In this document: positions 9,148-16,020 of the stretch, piece by piece
How positions within the stretch are numbered: position 1 is the stretch's first letter
How the letters are laid out: each line of letters starts with the position of its first letter
Assembly (NCBI RefSeq): GCF_024699925.1
Contig: NZ_JAJOMX010000001.1
Span: forward strand, 4,874,001 to 4,938,000
Direction: 5' to 3'
Origin: Mesorhizobium sp. J428
GTDB lineage: Bacteria > Pseudomonadota > Alphaproteobacteria > Rhizobiales > Rhizobiaceae
DNA: 64,000 nucleotides
Made by a program: the position numbers and the translations under genes
The notes under the pieces: model-generated
Database searches by the model: none
The model's input: the letters and a program-made list of their open reading frames with translations, nothing else
What the model was told of the DNA's origin: nothing

Positions 9148-10161
9148 ATGACTCCCGCGGTCGTGCAACCTGCGACGCAGGTCAGGCTTGCCGCGAGGCC
9201 TCGAGGTCAGCCGAAGCTTGAGGATTTCGAGATCGCCACGGCCCCTGTCGCCATTCCGGGCGAGGGCGAGATCCTTGTGGAGACGACCTATCTTTCGCTC
9301 GATCCGGCACTGCGGCCTCGCATGAACGAGGTCTCGGCCTATGCCGGGGCCGTTCCGCTCAACGCCACGATCCCGTCCCCGGCCTTGGGTATCGTGCTGG
9401 AATCGCGCAGTCCGCTGCACCGGCCCGGCGACCATGTGTTCGGCATGTTCGGCTGGCAGAGCCATGCCACCGTGCAGGGTTCGGAGGCGCGGCGCATCGA
9501 TCCGGAACGCGCGGCGCTGCCGCGGTGGCTGAGCCTGCTCGGTCTATCGTCCTTCACCGCCTATGTCGGCCTGGTCGAACTGGGTCGCCCCAGGCCAGGC
9601 GAGACAGTGGTGGTTTCGGCCGCGGCCGGCGCGACCGGGGCCGCGGTTGGCCAGATCGCAAAGATCCTGGGCGCCCGCGCGGTCGGCATAGCCGGCGGAG
9701 CCGCGAAATGTAGCGCCGTCGTCGATGCCTATGGTTTCGATGCATGCGTCGACTACAAGGCGGCGGATTTCCTGGAACAGCTCGATGCCGCATGTCCCGA
9801 CGGGGTAGATGTCGACTTCGAGAATGTGGGCGGCGACATCCTGCGCGCCGTCTACGACCGCATGAATCCGGACGGGCGCGTGATCGTCTGCGGTCTGGTC
9901 TCGGAATACAGCCGCGACGACGGCTTCCTGCCCGGTCCGAGCCTCTGGCCCGCCGTCTACAAATCGCTGCGGATCGACGGCTTCCGGGCTTCCCGCTATT
10001 TCGACCGGATTCCGGAGTTCGTGGACAAGGCGCTGGAATGGTCGCAAGCCGGCCTGTTCACGCACCGCGAACATGTCACCGAGGGCATCGAGCACGCTCC
10101 CCAGGCCTTCATCGACATGTTGGCCGGCCGGCATTTCGGCAAGGCGATGGTCAAGATCTGA
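9148..10161 (+). CDS. MDR-type NADP-dependent oxidoreductase (zinc-free)
   Basis: A 337-residue medium-chain reductase of the curcumin reductase/leukotriene B4 dehydrogenase type. Conserved start RLAARPRGQPKLEDFEI, the LSLDPALRPRMNE segment, nucleotide-binding AAAGATGAAVGQIAKILGAR, and DVDFENVGG. No zinc ligands are seen. The family reduces alpha,beta-unsaturated ketones or aldehydes with NADPH. It starts 3 bp after the ligase stop, so it is co-transcribed and is the last gene of the operon. Confidence 0.87.
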   Translation: MTPAVVQPATQVRLAARPRGQPKLEDFEIATAPVAIPGEGEILVETTYLSLDPALRPRMNEVSAYAGAVPLNATIPSPALGIVLESRSPLHRPGDHVFGMFGWQSHATVQGSEARRIDPERAALPRWLSLLGLSSFTAYVGLVELGRPRPGETVVVSAAAGATGAAVGQIAKILGARAVGIAGGAAKCSAVVDAYGFDACVDYKAADFLEQLDAACPDGVDVDFENVGGDILRAVYDRMNPDGRVIVCGLVSEYSRDDGFLPGPSLWPAVYKSLRIDGFRASRYFDRIPEFVDKALEWSQAGLFTHREHVTEGIEHAPQAFIDMLAGRHFGKAMVKI

Positions 10162-10746
10162 GTCATATATCTCACGGCTTGGAGAGTTCGCTGTGGCAAG
10201 AGCAAACGCAGGGGCGCGTGCGAGAAGAAGGGCAGCAAGGCAGCGAAGCCCTGCGGCTGCGTCCGGATGCCATAAACCCCATGGCGCACGGTGGGCCGCC
10301 CGCGGTCGAACTTCGTCTTCGACGTGACCATCCGCGAGGATCGACGATCCCAAGCAGCGTCTCACAACGGCCGAGCAGCTTTCGGGGAGCCAATGGTGAG
10401 CATAGAACGACCGAGATGGCGCCGGAAGCTGCCGTCGGACGCGCGACCGTGCGTAGGGAGCTTTGAGGCCTGAAGAAGGGGTTTGAGTAGCGTTATCAAG
10501 ACGTTCAGGTCCTGAAAATCCCGCTCAAAGTAGCAACTCTGCGCCCAAGTTCTGCAACAGTGATGACCATGGGCTTACGGCATCCGCGAGATCCTGCGCG
10601 GTCGCCCCTTGCCATAAATACGTGACTCGAGTCGCAAGCAGCTAAAACGGGCGCGGCCCGCGGACGAGGTTCGAGCTGCTGAGAACATTGACGGGCACGG
10701 GTGAGGTTAGAACCCCAATGCAATCAGTGCCCGTTTCTGTCGGAAA
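10162..10746. other. Intergenic stretch between catabolic operon and prophage left end
   Basis: 585 bp without a convincing gene; the short open frames here have no RBS or recognisable motif. An inverted repeat (ACGGGCAC at 10691 and GTGCCCGT at 10727, followed by TTTC) lies just outside the prophage junction and could act as a weak terminator. Confidence 0.5.
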
Positions 10747-10760
10747 TGGCGGAGGGAGTG
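10747..10760. repeat. attL core repeat
   Basis: TGGCGGAGGGAGTG, identical to the 3' end (including CCA) of tRNA-Ser at the other junction. Beyond it the match is only partial (ATTC in both). It lies 140 bp upstream of the integrase start. Confidence 0.75.
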
Positions 10761-10900
10761 TCATTCACACTACTCTCCGCCATCGTCCGCGACCGCCCGA
10801 AAATGAACGGTATGCGCGCATTTCACGCGTTTTGCGATTGCCGGCGTCCGCCGCCGTTCGCTAACATCCCCACTTCGAAATGGGGATGGAAGTGGGGACA

Positions 10901-12115
10901 ATGGCTCGCACTCTCTCGAAGCTTTCGGCAATTGCAGTTCGCGGGACGTTGAAATCCGGTCGCCACAGCGACGGCGGCGGGCTCTATCTCAACGTAGGAC
11001 CGACCGGCGGGAAGAGTTGGCTTTTTATGTGGACGCCCCGCGGTGGGAAGCGGAGGGAGATGGGCCTTGGCGCCTATCCGACCGTGTCGCTAGCCGACGC
11101 TCGCGTGAGGGCTGACCAATGTCGGCGGCAAGTCGCTGAGGGAAGGGATCCGCTGACAGAGCGCGATCGGGGGAGCGCCAAGACCTTCGGTGACGCCGCC
11201 GACCAATTCATCGCTTCGATGGTGGCCGGCTGGCGCAACGAGAAGCATGCCGACCAGTGGCGGATGACATTGGGGGATACGTATTGTCGAGCGCTCCGGA
11301 GCAAAGCTGTCGCCGCGATCGACACGCAAGACGTGCTCGAGGTCCTCAACCCGATCTGGCAATCCAAAGCCGAGACGGCGGCTCGGCTTCGCGGTCGGAT
11401 CGAGCGTGTTCTCGACTTCGCGCAGGTAAAAGGATGGCGATCGGGCGAGAATCCTGCGCGTTGGCGCGGACACCTTCGGAATGCCCTACCGGCCCGACAG
11501 AAGCTCGCCAGAGGCCATCACGCTGCAATGGCCTATACCGACGTGCCAGCCTTTGTGGCGCGCCTTCAGCGCGCCGACGCGATGGCGGCGCGTGGCCTAG
11601 AGTTCCTCATCCTGACGGCCGCGCGGTCAGGAGAGGTGCTAGGTGCGCGATTTGACGAGTTCGACCTGGCAGGCAGGGTGTGGACGGTTCCGGCCGCACG
11701 TATGAAGGCGGGGAAGGTTCACCGCGTCCCGCTGTCAGATCATGCCGTGACAATAGTCACCGCTTTGCTCGAGACGCGCGTCAGCGATTTCGTCTTTCCT
11801 GGGGAGCGACCGCAGAGGCCACTTTCCGTGATGGCGTTCGCGATGCTCATGCGGCGAATGAAAGTCGGCCATCTCACCCCGCACGGATTCCGGAGCGCCT
11901 TTCGCGATTGGTGTGGGGACGCGACCACGTTCCCCCGCGAGCTGGCGGAGGCGGCGCTAGCGCACAGAGTCGGGGATGACACTGAGGTCGCTTATCGACG
12001 GAGCGACGCACTCGCGCGCCGGCGGAAGTTGATGGACGCGTGGGCGAGGTATCTTGCGAGGTCGACGGCCGCCAAAGTCATCGATTTTCCGCAGCCCGCC
12101 GTAGCGGGCCGTTGA
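10901..12115 (+). CDS. int: Tyrosine-type site-specific integrase (P4-integrase-like, DUF4102 N-terminus)
   Basis: 404 residues from ATG 10901 (MARTLSKLSAIAVRG), with GTGGGGAC upstream; ATG 10880 is in frame but lacks an RBS. The N-terminal arm-binding domain has GRHSDGGGLYLNV and MGLGAYPTVSLADAR. Catalytic residues are visible: Arg in LTAARSGEVL, HGFRSAF (His-x-x-Arg), His in AHRVGDD and nucleophile Tyr in VAYRRSDAL. It catalyses integration and excision at the tRNA-Ser site. It lies 140 bp inside the left attachment repeat and reads inward. Confidence 0.93.
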   Translation: MARTLSKLSAIAVRGTLKSGRHSDGGGLYLNVGPTGGKSWLFMWTPRGGKRREMGLGAYPTVSLADARVRADQCRRQVAEGRDPLTERDRGSAKTFGDAADQFIASMVAGWRNEKHADQWRMTLGDTYCRALRSKAVAAIDTQDVLEVLNPIWQSKAETAARLRGRIERVLDFAQVKGWRSGENPARWRGHLRNALPARQKLARGHHAAMAYTDVPAFVARLQRADAMAARGLEFLILTAARSGEVLGARFDEFDLAGRVWTVPAARMKAGKVHRVPLSDHAVTIVTALLETRVSDFVFPGERPQRPLSVMAFAMLMRRMKVGHLTPHGFRSAFRDWCGDATTFPRELAEAALAHRVGDDTEVAYRRSDALARRRKLMDAWARYLARSTAAKVIDFPQPAVAGR

Positions 12116-12120
12116 CAGTC

Positions 12121-12140
12121 GGGACGGTTTGTCCCTATTT
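12121..12140 (+). terminator. Possible terminator after integrase
   Basis: GGGAC-GGTTT-GTCCC hairpin followed by TATTTTG, just after the integrase stop. The 5-bp stem is short, so weak. Confidence 0.4.
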
Positions 12141-12276
12141 TGTTCTCCGATGACTGCCCTAGGTGAAGCGCGCGGGCGCCCCTCCCGACAGGTTGTTCTG
12201 TAGATAATCGGACGGATGTCACCACGACCCAAATAGCGCTTTGCATGGCGCGAACAGGAAGGGTGATCAAGAGCAC

Positions 12277-12337
12277 CGGCCGCGACCAAGGCTCCTCTTT
12301 CTTCGGAAGGCGGGGCCCTGGTCGCGGCCGTTTTCGT
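12277..12337 (+). terminator. Terminator-like hairpin in the leader of the excisionase-like gene
   Basis: CGGCCGCGACCA (12277-12288) pairs exactly with TGGTCGCGGCCG (12319-12330), giving a 12-bp stem with a 30-nt loop, followed by TTTTCGTTT. It lies 30 bp before the start of the next gene, so it could end upstream transcripts or act as an attenuator. Confidence 0.55.
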
Positions 12338-12366
12338 TTGCCTCGAGCGCTGAAAGGAGTTGCGTT

Positions 12367-12576
12367 GTGAGCGAGGTTGGAAAGCAGGGGGCGGTCGAAA
12401 AGGCCGCCTACACGATTGACGAATTCTGCGTCGCCTTCGGCGTTGGGAAGACCTTGGCCTATGAGGAGATCGCGGATCGCCGACTGAAGGTGCGCAAGGC
12501 AGGCAGGCGGACGCTCATCCGTGCCGTTGATGCGCATGCCTGGTTGGACGCCCTTCCGGAAGGAAGCGTAGCATGA
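12367..12576 (+). CDS. Helix-turn-helix excisionase/AlpA-like DNA-binding protein
   Basis: 69 residues. The start is GTG 12367, set by AAAGGAG seven bases upstream; the longer open frame lacks support and runs through the leader hairpin. Residues ~15-65 match the MerR-like excisionase HTH: YTIDEFCVAFGVGKTLAYEE, IADRRLKVRKAGRRTLI, then a helix ending AWLDALPEG. Such proteins direct excision or activate phage genes. It overlaps the next gene by 4 bp (ATGA). Confidence 0.75.
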   Translation: MSEVGKQGAVEKAAYTIDEFCVAFGVGKTLAYEEIADRRLKVRKAGRRTLIRAVDAHAWLDALPEGSVA

Positions 12577-12842
12577 AGGCGATCGATCCGTTACAGGGAG
12601 GCCTGGTCGACGCTCACCCTGAATGGTCAAATTGGCGTCGAGGAGATCCCCTCCCACATGGATTCCGTTTCGACGGTACCGGCGGCGAATACACAGTCTT
12701 GCCCGAAGTGATCGGCGTGAGCCTGTTCGCCGTTCTCAGGTGCGACGATCGTGAGCTGGGCCGATTCGCTACACCAGCGGCCGCGAGTGCCGACCTGCCA
12801 GCGGATGTCCCGAAGGATTTGAACAATTGGCGGTGGGCATGA
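12573..12842 (+). CDS. Hypothetical phage protein
   Basis: 89 residues, starting inside the stop of the HTH gene (ATGA) and ending in an ATGA overlap with the next open frame, so translationally coupled. No motif recognised. It is acidic and Pro/Asp-rich at the C-terminus (AAASADLPADVPKDLNNWRW). Expressed with the excisionase-like gene. Confidence 0.6.
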   Translation: MKAIDPLQGGLVDAHPEWSNWRRGDPLPHGFRFDGTGGEYTVLPEVIGVSLFAVLRCDDRELGRFATPAAASADLPADVPKDLNNWRWA

Positions 12843-13137
12843 AACCTGTCACCCCCGCGAAGTTCGACGCATTTGCAAAGGCGAAGCCCCGCCAGCGGAT
12901 CATCTTCACATTGCTGGCGGTCGGCGCCGCAGGCGCTGAAAGCCGGTCGCTTCCCGCCGATAAAAGGCGAGCATCTCAGACCCCACGGCCCTGATCGAGA
13001 CAACTGGCGACACACTGAACCTGGAGGCAAAGAGGTCCGCCGCCACGCATGGCATTCCTTTCTGGAAGGGACTGGCGACGATCTGGTTCCAGAAATCGAA
13101 GAAGCAACCGGCGGCGGCGAGGGAGGCCGCACAATGA
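12839..13137 (+). pseudogene. Hypothetical protein, probably frame-disrupted
   Basis: ATG 12839 overlaps the preceding stop (ATGA) and gives MKPVTPAKFDAFAKAKPRQR, then IIFTLLAVGAAGAESR, with a stop at 12994. In a neighbouring frame from ~12964 the sequence reads SDPTALIETTGDTLNLEAKR and continues GIPFWKGLATIWFQKSKKQP to a stop at 13137 that overlaps the next start. One missing base near 12965 would join these into a ~99-residue protein. No function recognised. Confidence 0.35.
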
Positions 13138-13259
13138 GGTGGGATCGCATCAAGCAACAGAACGCGATGAGCCGCAACGGCTATGAGCCTGCGGCGGGGC
13201 CCTTGGCCAAGGATGCGCTGCCGCGCGACGCCGACCGGTTGCTCGGCTACAACATTTGA
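13134..13259 (+). CDS. Small hypothetical phage protein
   Basis: 41 residues, MRWDRIKQQNAMSRNGYEPA to LLGYNI. GGGAGG lies eight bases before the ATG, and the start overlaps the stop of the preceding frame (ATGA). The open frame reaching further upstream lacks a start signal. Function unknown. Confidence 0.5.
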   Translation: MRWDRIKQQNAMSRNGYEPAAGPLAKDALPRDADRLLGYNI

Positions 13260-13268
13260 GTCCGCCTG

Positions 13269-13688
13269 TTGAACCGCCGCAAGCCCAACATTCACCGTTT
13301 CCTGGAGGGGCACGGTATCCGCTGCCTGCCGACCCGCCAGGCGACGGAGCCGCGCCCGCGCAACGTCATCTACGGCGGGCGCCTCGTCGGCCGCATGATC
13401 CGCCGGCAGGGCGAGCAACACACCGGCAGGGTCATCGCCGCCGTCATCGCCTCAAATCCCTCTGCGCTCTACGGTGACGTCCTGTTCGCGGTGTCGCTGT
13501 TCATCACGGCGCACCGGCCCGATGCACAGGTCGCCGATCTACGAAGGGAGTTCGCGGCGATCGACGTCTTGGCGCTACGCGCAGCCGCCCAGCATCTCGC
13601 GCATGGCCGCGGCGGGGTGATCGCCGCCCGCGCCCGCGCCCTCGCTCTCCTGATCGCCTCCACCCTGCTCACGAAAGAAGCCGCATGA
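13269..13688 (+). CDS. Hypothetical phage protein
   Basis: 139 residues from a TTG start, MNRRKPNIHRFLEGHGIRCL; no clear RBS. Basic N-terminal half, Ala-rich helical C-terminal half (ALRAAAQHLAHGRGGVIAAR). The stop overlaps the next start (ATGA), supporting reality. Not recognised; its place in the early region would fit DNA metabolism or control, but nothing in the sequence shows this. Confidence 0.55.
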   Translation: MNRRKPNIHRFLEGHGIRCLPTRQATEPRPRNVIYGGRLVGRMIRRQGEQHTGRVIAAVIASNPSALYGDVLFAVSLFITAHRPDAQVADLRREFAAIDVLALRAAAQHLAHGRGGVIAARARALALLIASTLLTKEAA

Positions 13689-14365
13689 CCTGGACACCCG
13701 ATATCGTCATGGTTCGCCTGATCGAAGCCTACATGATTGTGGAGCGGCTACCTGCTGCCCAGCGCCCACCGACCACGTCGGCTTCGGCCTGGCCGAACGC
13801 CCGCATGTTCGACAGCGAGGGCCGGGCGTTCGAGTTCGAGCGCGTCGACCTCACAACCAACGGCGGCGAGGCTATGCGGCAAATCAAGGAAGCCCGCCGA
13901 GAGGATATCGAACGCGCCGCGCGCAAGCGTGTCCCTGCGGTTGCGATCTCGCTCGCCACCGAGGCTCTGCGCTGGCCGATCGACATGATCGAAGATCCTC
14001 GGAAGCGGCAATGCCTTATCGCCTACGCCACCTGTCGAGCCCGAAACGTCGCCTGGACGAAGTGGCTGCAGGCCAGAAATCGGCGCGCGGAGAAGGAAAA
14101 TGCATGGCTCAGACTGAAAACCTACCGCTGGAATGAGCAATCATGTCAACGGATTACGGACAATCTTCTCAAGGCCGACGTGGTGTTGAGGCTGCCGTGG
14201 GATTGCTCGATGATACAGCTTGAGCCAAAAAGGCAGGGCGAAACAGATAAGCTGGCTTCGCACGTGTGGATGGCTTCGGACGCAAAACCTCAGCGCCTCA
14301 TGCCCGAGACGCCAGAGCCTTCTATCCCGACCCCACACGACAATCAAACCGCACGGGCGGCGTAG
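13685..14365 (+). CDS. Phage protein of the DUF6362 type (putative)
   Basis: 226 residues. The N-terminus MTWTPDIVMVRLIEAYMIVE followed by LPAAQRPPTTSASAWPNA resembles a small family in rhizobial prophages that I recall as DUF6362, usually placed before the terminase genes. The middle part is basic and helical (IKEARREDIERAARKR). It may be a DNA-binding control protein for late genes, inferred from position only. ATGA overlap with the previous gene. Confidence 0.55.
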   Translation: MTWTPDIVMVRLIEAYMIVERLPAAQRPPTTSASAWPNARMFDSEGRAFEFERVDLTTNGGEAMRQIKEARREDIERAARKRVPAVAISLATEALRWPIDMIEDPRKRQCLIAYATCRARNVAWTKWLQARNRRAEKENAWLRLKTYRWNEQSCQRITDNLLKADVVLRLPWDCSMIQLEPKRQGETDKLASHVWMASDAKPQRLMPETPEPSIPTPHDNQTARAA

Positions 14366-14656
14366 GGTTACAGAGCCGAGGCAGGCTTAGGTAGGCTGGT
14401 CCGCGACTACCTTGGCATCATGCACGAGCCGAGGGATGCCACTGCGTTTTGAAGGCGTCGCCGCTCGTGTCGAGGTCCCTTGCCTCGGAAAGAACGAACC
14501 GCTCGACCGAAAGGATGTGCATCTTTCGCAGTGTGGCGTGCCCGCCCTCGATGTCCTGGTAGGCGCGAAGCTTCAGGCCGATGCCTTCGGCCCCAGGCCA
14601 GCCAAGCCAGCTTGGCCGCGATGGAACGAATCCGCAGACAATCGAAAGGTGCTCCC
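14366..14656. other. Stretch between early gene and head-region gene, no firm gene
   Basis: The plus-strand frame ending at 14660 overlaps the next start as GTGA but begins at a TTG without an RBS. The minus strand holds a more protein-like open stretch ending near 14420 (LKLRAYQDIEGGHATLRKMH, then RFVLSEARDLDTSGDAFKTQ), possibly a gene remnant. Neither is certain. Confidence 0.35.
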
Positions 14657-15244
14657 GTGACGATGACGGCGCGCGTTGTCTCGAACCTCGACAAGTTCAC
14701 CAAGGCGCTGATGCATGTCCAGAACGAATTGGACTTTGCGCAGGCCGTGGCGCTGACGTTTACGGCGAAGGACTGTCAGGCGGCAGGCAATGCGTCGATG
14801 ACAGCGCGCCTCGATCGACCGGTGAAGTTCACCCAGATTGCGATGGCGATCAGGCCAGCGACGAAGGGCAGCCTCAAGGCCACTGTGTTCGCCAAGGATA
14901 TCCAGGCCGAATACCTCCGCTACCAGGAGACAGGTGGCGAGCGGCGGCCGAAACGGCGGGCGATCCTCGTGCCGGTGAAGGGCTCCCGCAATCAGGCCGG
15001 CAACATGCCGCGAGGCTATGTCGCCGGGCTGCTTGGACGAAGCGATGTCTTCTCGGGGCGGGTAGGTCGGGCCGAAGGGCTGTTCCAGCGGCTGAAGAAC
15101 GGCAAGCTGAAACTCCTCGTCGCTTACGAGCCCGACGTTGACTACGACAAGCGTCTCGGCATGCGAGAAACGGTCATCGCGACCGCACATCGGCAGTTCC
15201 CCCGCCGCTACGCTGCCGAACTCGACAAACTCTTCCGCAGCTAG
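14657..15244 (+). CDS. Hypothetical phage virion-associated protein
   Basis: 195 residues from GTG 14657, with AAAGG at 14645-14649 and a GTGA overlap with the preceding frame; ATG 14663 is the alternative. The chain has TARLDRPVKFTQIAMAIRPA, then TKGSLKATVFAKDIQAEYLR and QETGGERRPKR. This layout resembles phage proteins listed as minor tail or virion proteins with an N-terminal helical part and a basic centre, but I cannot assign a family. It lies just upstream of the packaging genes. Confidence 0.6.
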   Translation: MTMTARVVSNLDKFTKALMHVQNELDFAQAVALTFTAKDCQAAGNASMTARLDRPVKFTQIAMAIRPATKGSLKATVFAKDIQAEYLRYQETGGERRPKRRAILVPVKGSRNQAGNMPRGYVAGLLGRSDVFSGRVGRAEGLFQRLKNGKLKLLVAYEPDVDYDKRLGMRETVIATAHRQFPRRYAAELDKLFRS

Positions 15245-15369
15245 GCCTGCAACCCCCCGGGTCCTTCCAGGGGACCCCAAAGCCCGCGGGTAATTCGCGC
15301 CGCGGTCGGTTTTGACGTGAGTGGTGTGGAGCGGGTTGGGAATCACCTTGTTGTTGTTGTTATGGGCAA
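15245..15369. other. Leader of the terminase genes; candidate cos/packaging region
   Basis: 125 bp with CCCCCCGGGTCCTTCCAGGG and GGACCCC forming a dyad, then GCCCGCGGG, and a TTGTTGTTGTTGTT tract right before the terminase small-subunit start. Packaging sites commonly lie just upstream of terS; assignment here is positional only. Confidence 0.3.
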
Positions 15370-16020
15370 ATGCAGACCGGTGAGCTGACGCAGTCCGAGA
15401 TCGAGGATCTTGTCGCGCGCCATCCGCTGCCGGAGGGTGTCGGCGACGTCGTGCTGAATCGCGATGAACTCGCCGAAGCGCTCGACGTCTCGTCGAACAC
15501 GGTCACGGCCTGGATCAACGCCGGGATGCCGGTGCAGCAGGCCGGCGGCAACGGCAAGCCCTACGAGTTCCGGCTGGCGCACTGCCATGCCTGGAACCAG
15601 GCGCGCAAGGCCGACGAGGACCTCCGCACAGCGAGCGCGCGCCAAGCCATCGCGGCGATGCGTCTGGCGCTGGTTGGCGGGTCTAGCGGCCAGTCGATCG
15701 AAGCGCTGGATCCGAAGCAGCGGCGCGAGATCATCGCCGCGCAGATCGAGGACGAGCGCTTCGCCGCGCAGCGCCGGCAGTTGATGCGCCGAGACGACGT
15801 GCGCGAGCTGACCGAGAGCCTGATGATGCTGGTGCGCGACACCATGGAGAGCGCGCCCGACCGCGTCGAGCGTGTCGAGGCGATGCCGCCCAAGGCGGTC
15901 GACGCCTTCGTGGACGTCTGCGACGAACTGCTCGAGGAGTTCGCGCGCCGCATCGCCAACTTCTGGGACGTCAACCGGGAAAACCGGGCGCCGGTGAAGC
16001 GGGACCTGTTCGATGCTTGA
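15370..16020 (+). CDS. Terminase small subunit (Nu1-like)
   Basis: 216 residues. An N-terminal HTH (LNRDELAEALDVSSNTVTAW, INAGMPV) is typical of the DNA-recognition domain of terminase small subunits; a long helical region follows (QRREIIAAQIEDERFAAQRR). It recognises the packaging site and brings the large subunit to DNA. The start ATG follows a TTG-repeat tract without a strong RBS. Its 3' end overlaps the large-subunit start by 8 bp. Confidence 0.85.
   Translation: MQTGELTQSEIEDLVARHPLPEGVGDVVLNRDELAEALDVSSNTVTAWINAGMPVQQAGGNGKPYEFRLAHCHAWNQARKADEDLRTASARQAIAAMRLALVGGSSGQSIEALDPKQRREIIAAQIEDERFAAQRRQLMRRDDVRELTESLMMLVRDTMESAPDRVERVEAMPPKAVDAFVDVCDELLEEFARRIANFWDVNRENRAPVKRDLFDA

Noticed and set aside
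10172..10473. Short open frames on both strands between the MDR gene and attL
   Set aside because: Arg/Ser-rich, no ribosome site, no motif; likely noise of GC-rich DNA.
12614..13421. Minus-strand frames across the early region
   Set aside because: They run against a chain of ATGA-coupled plus-strand genes and lack starts with RBS.
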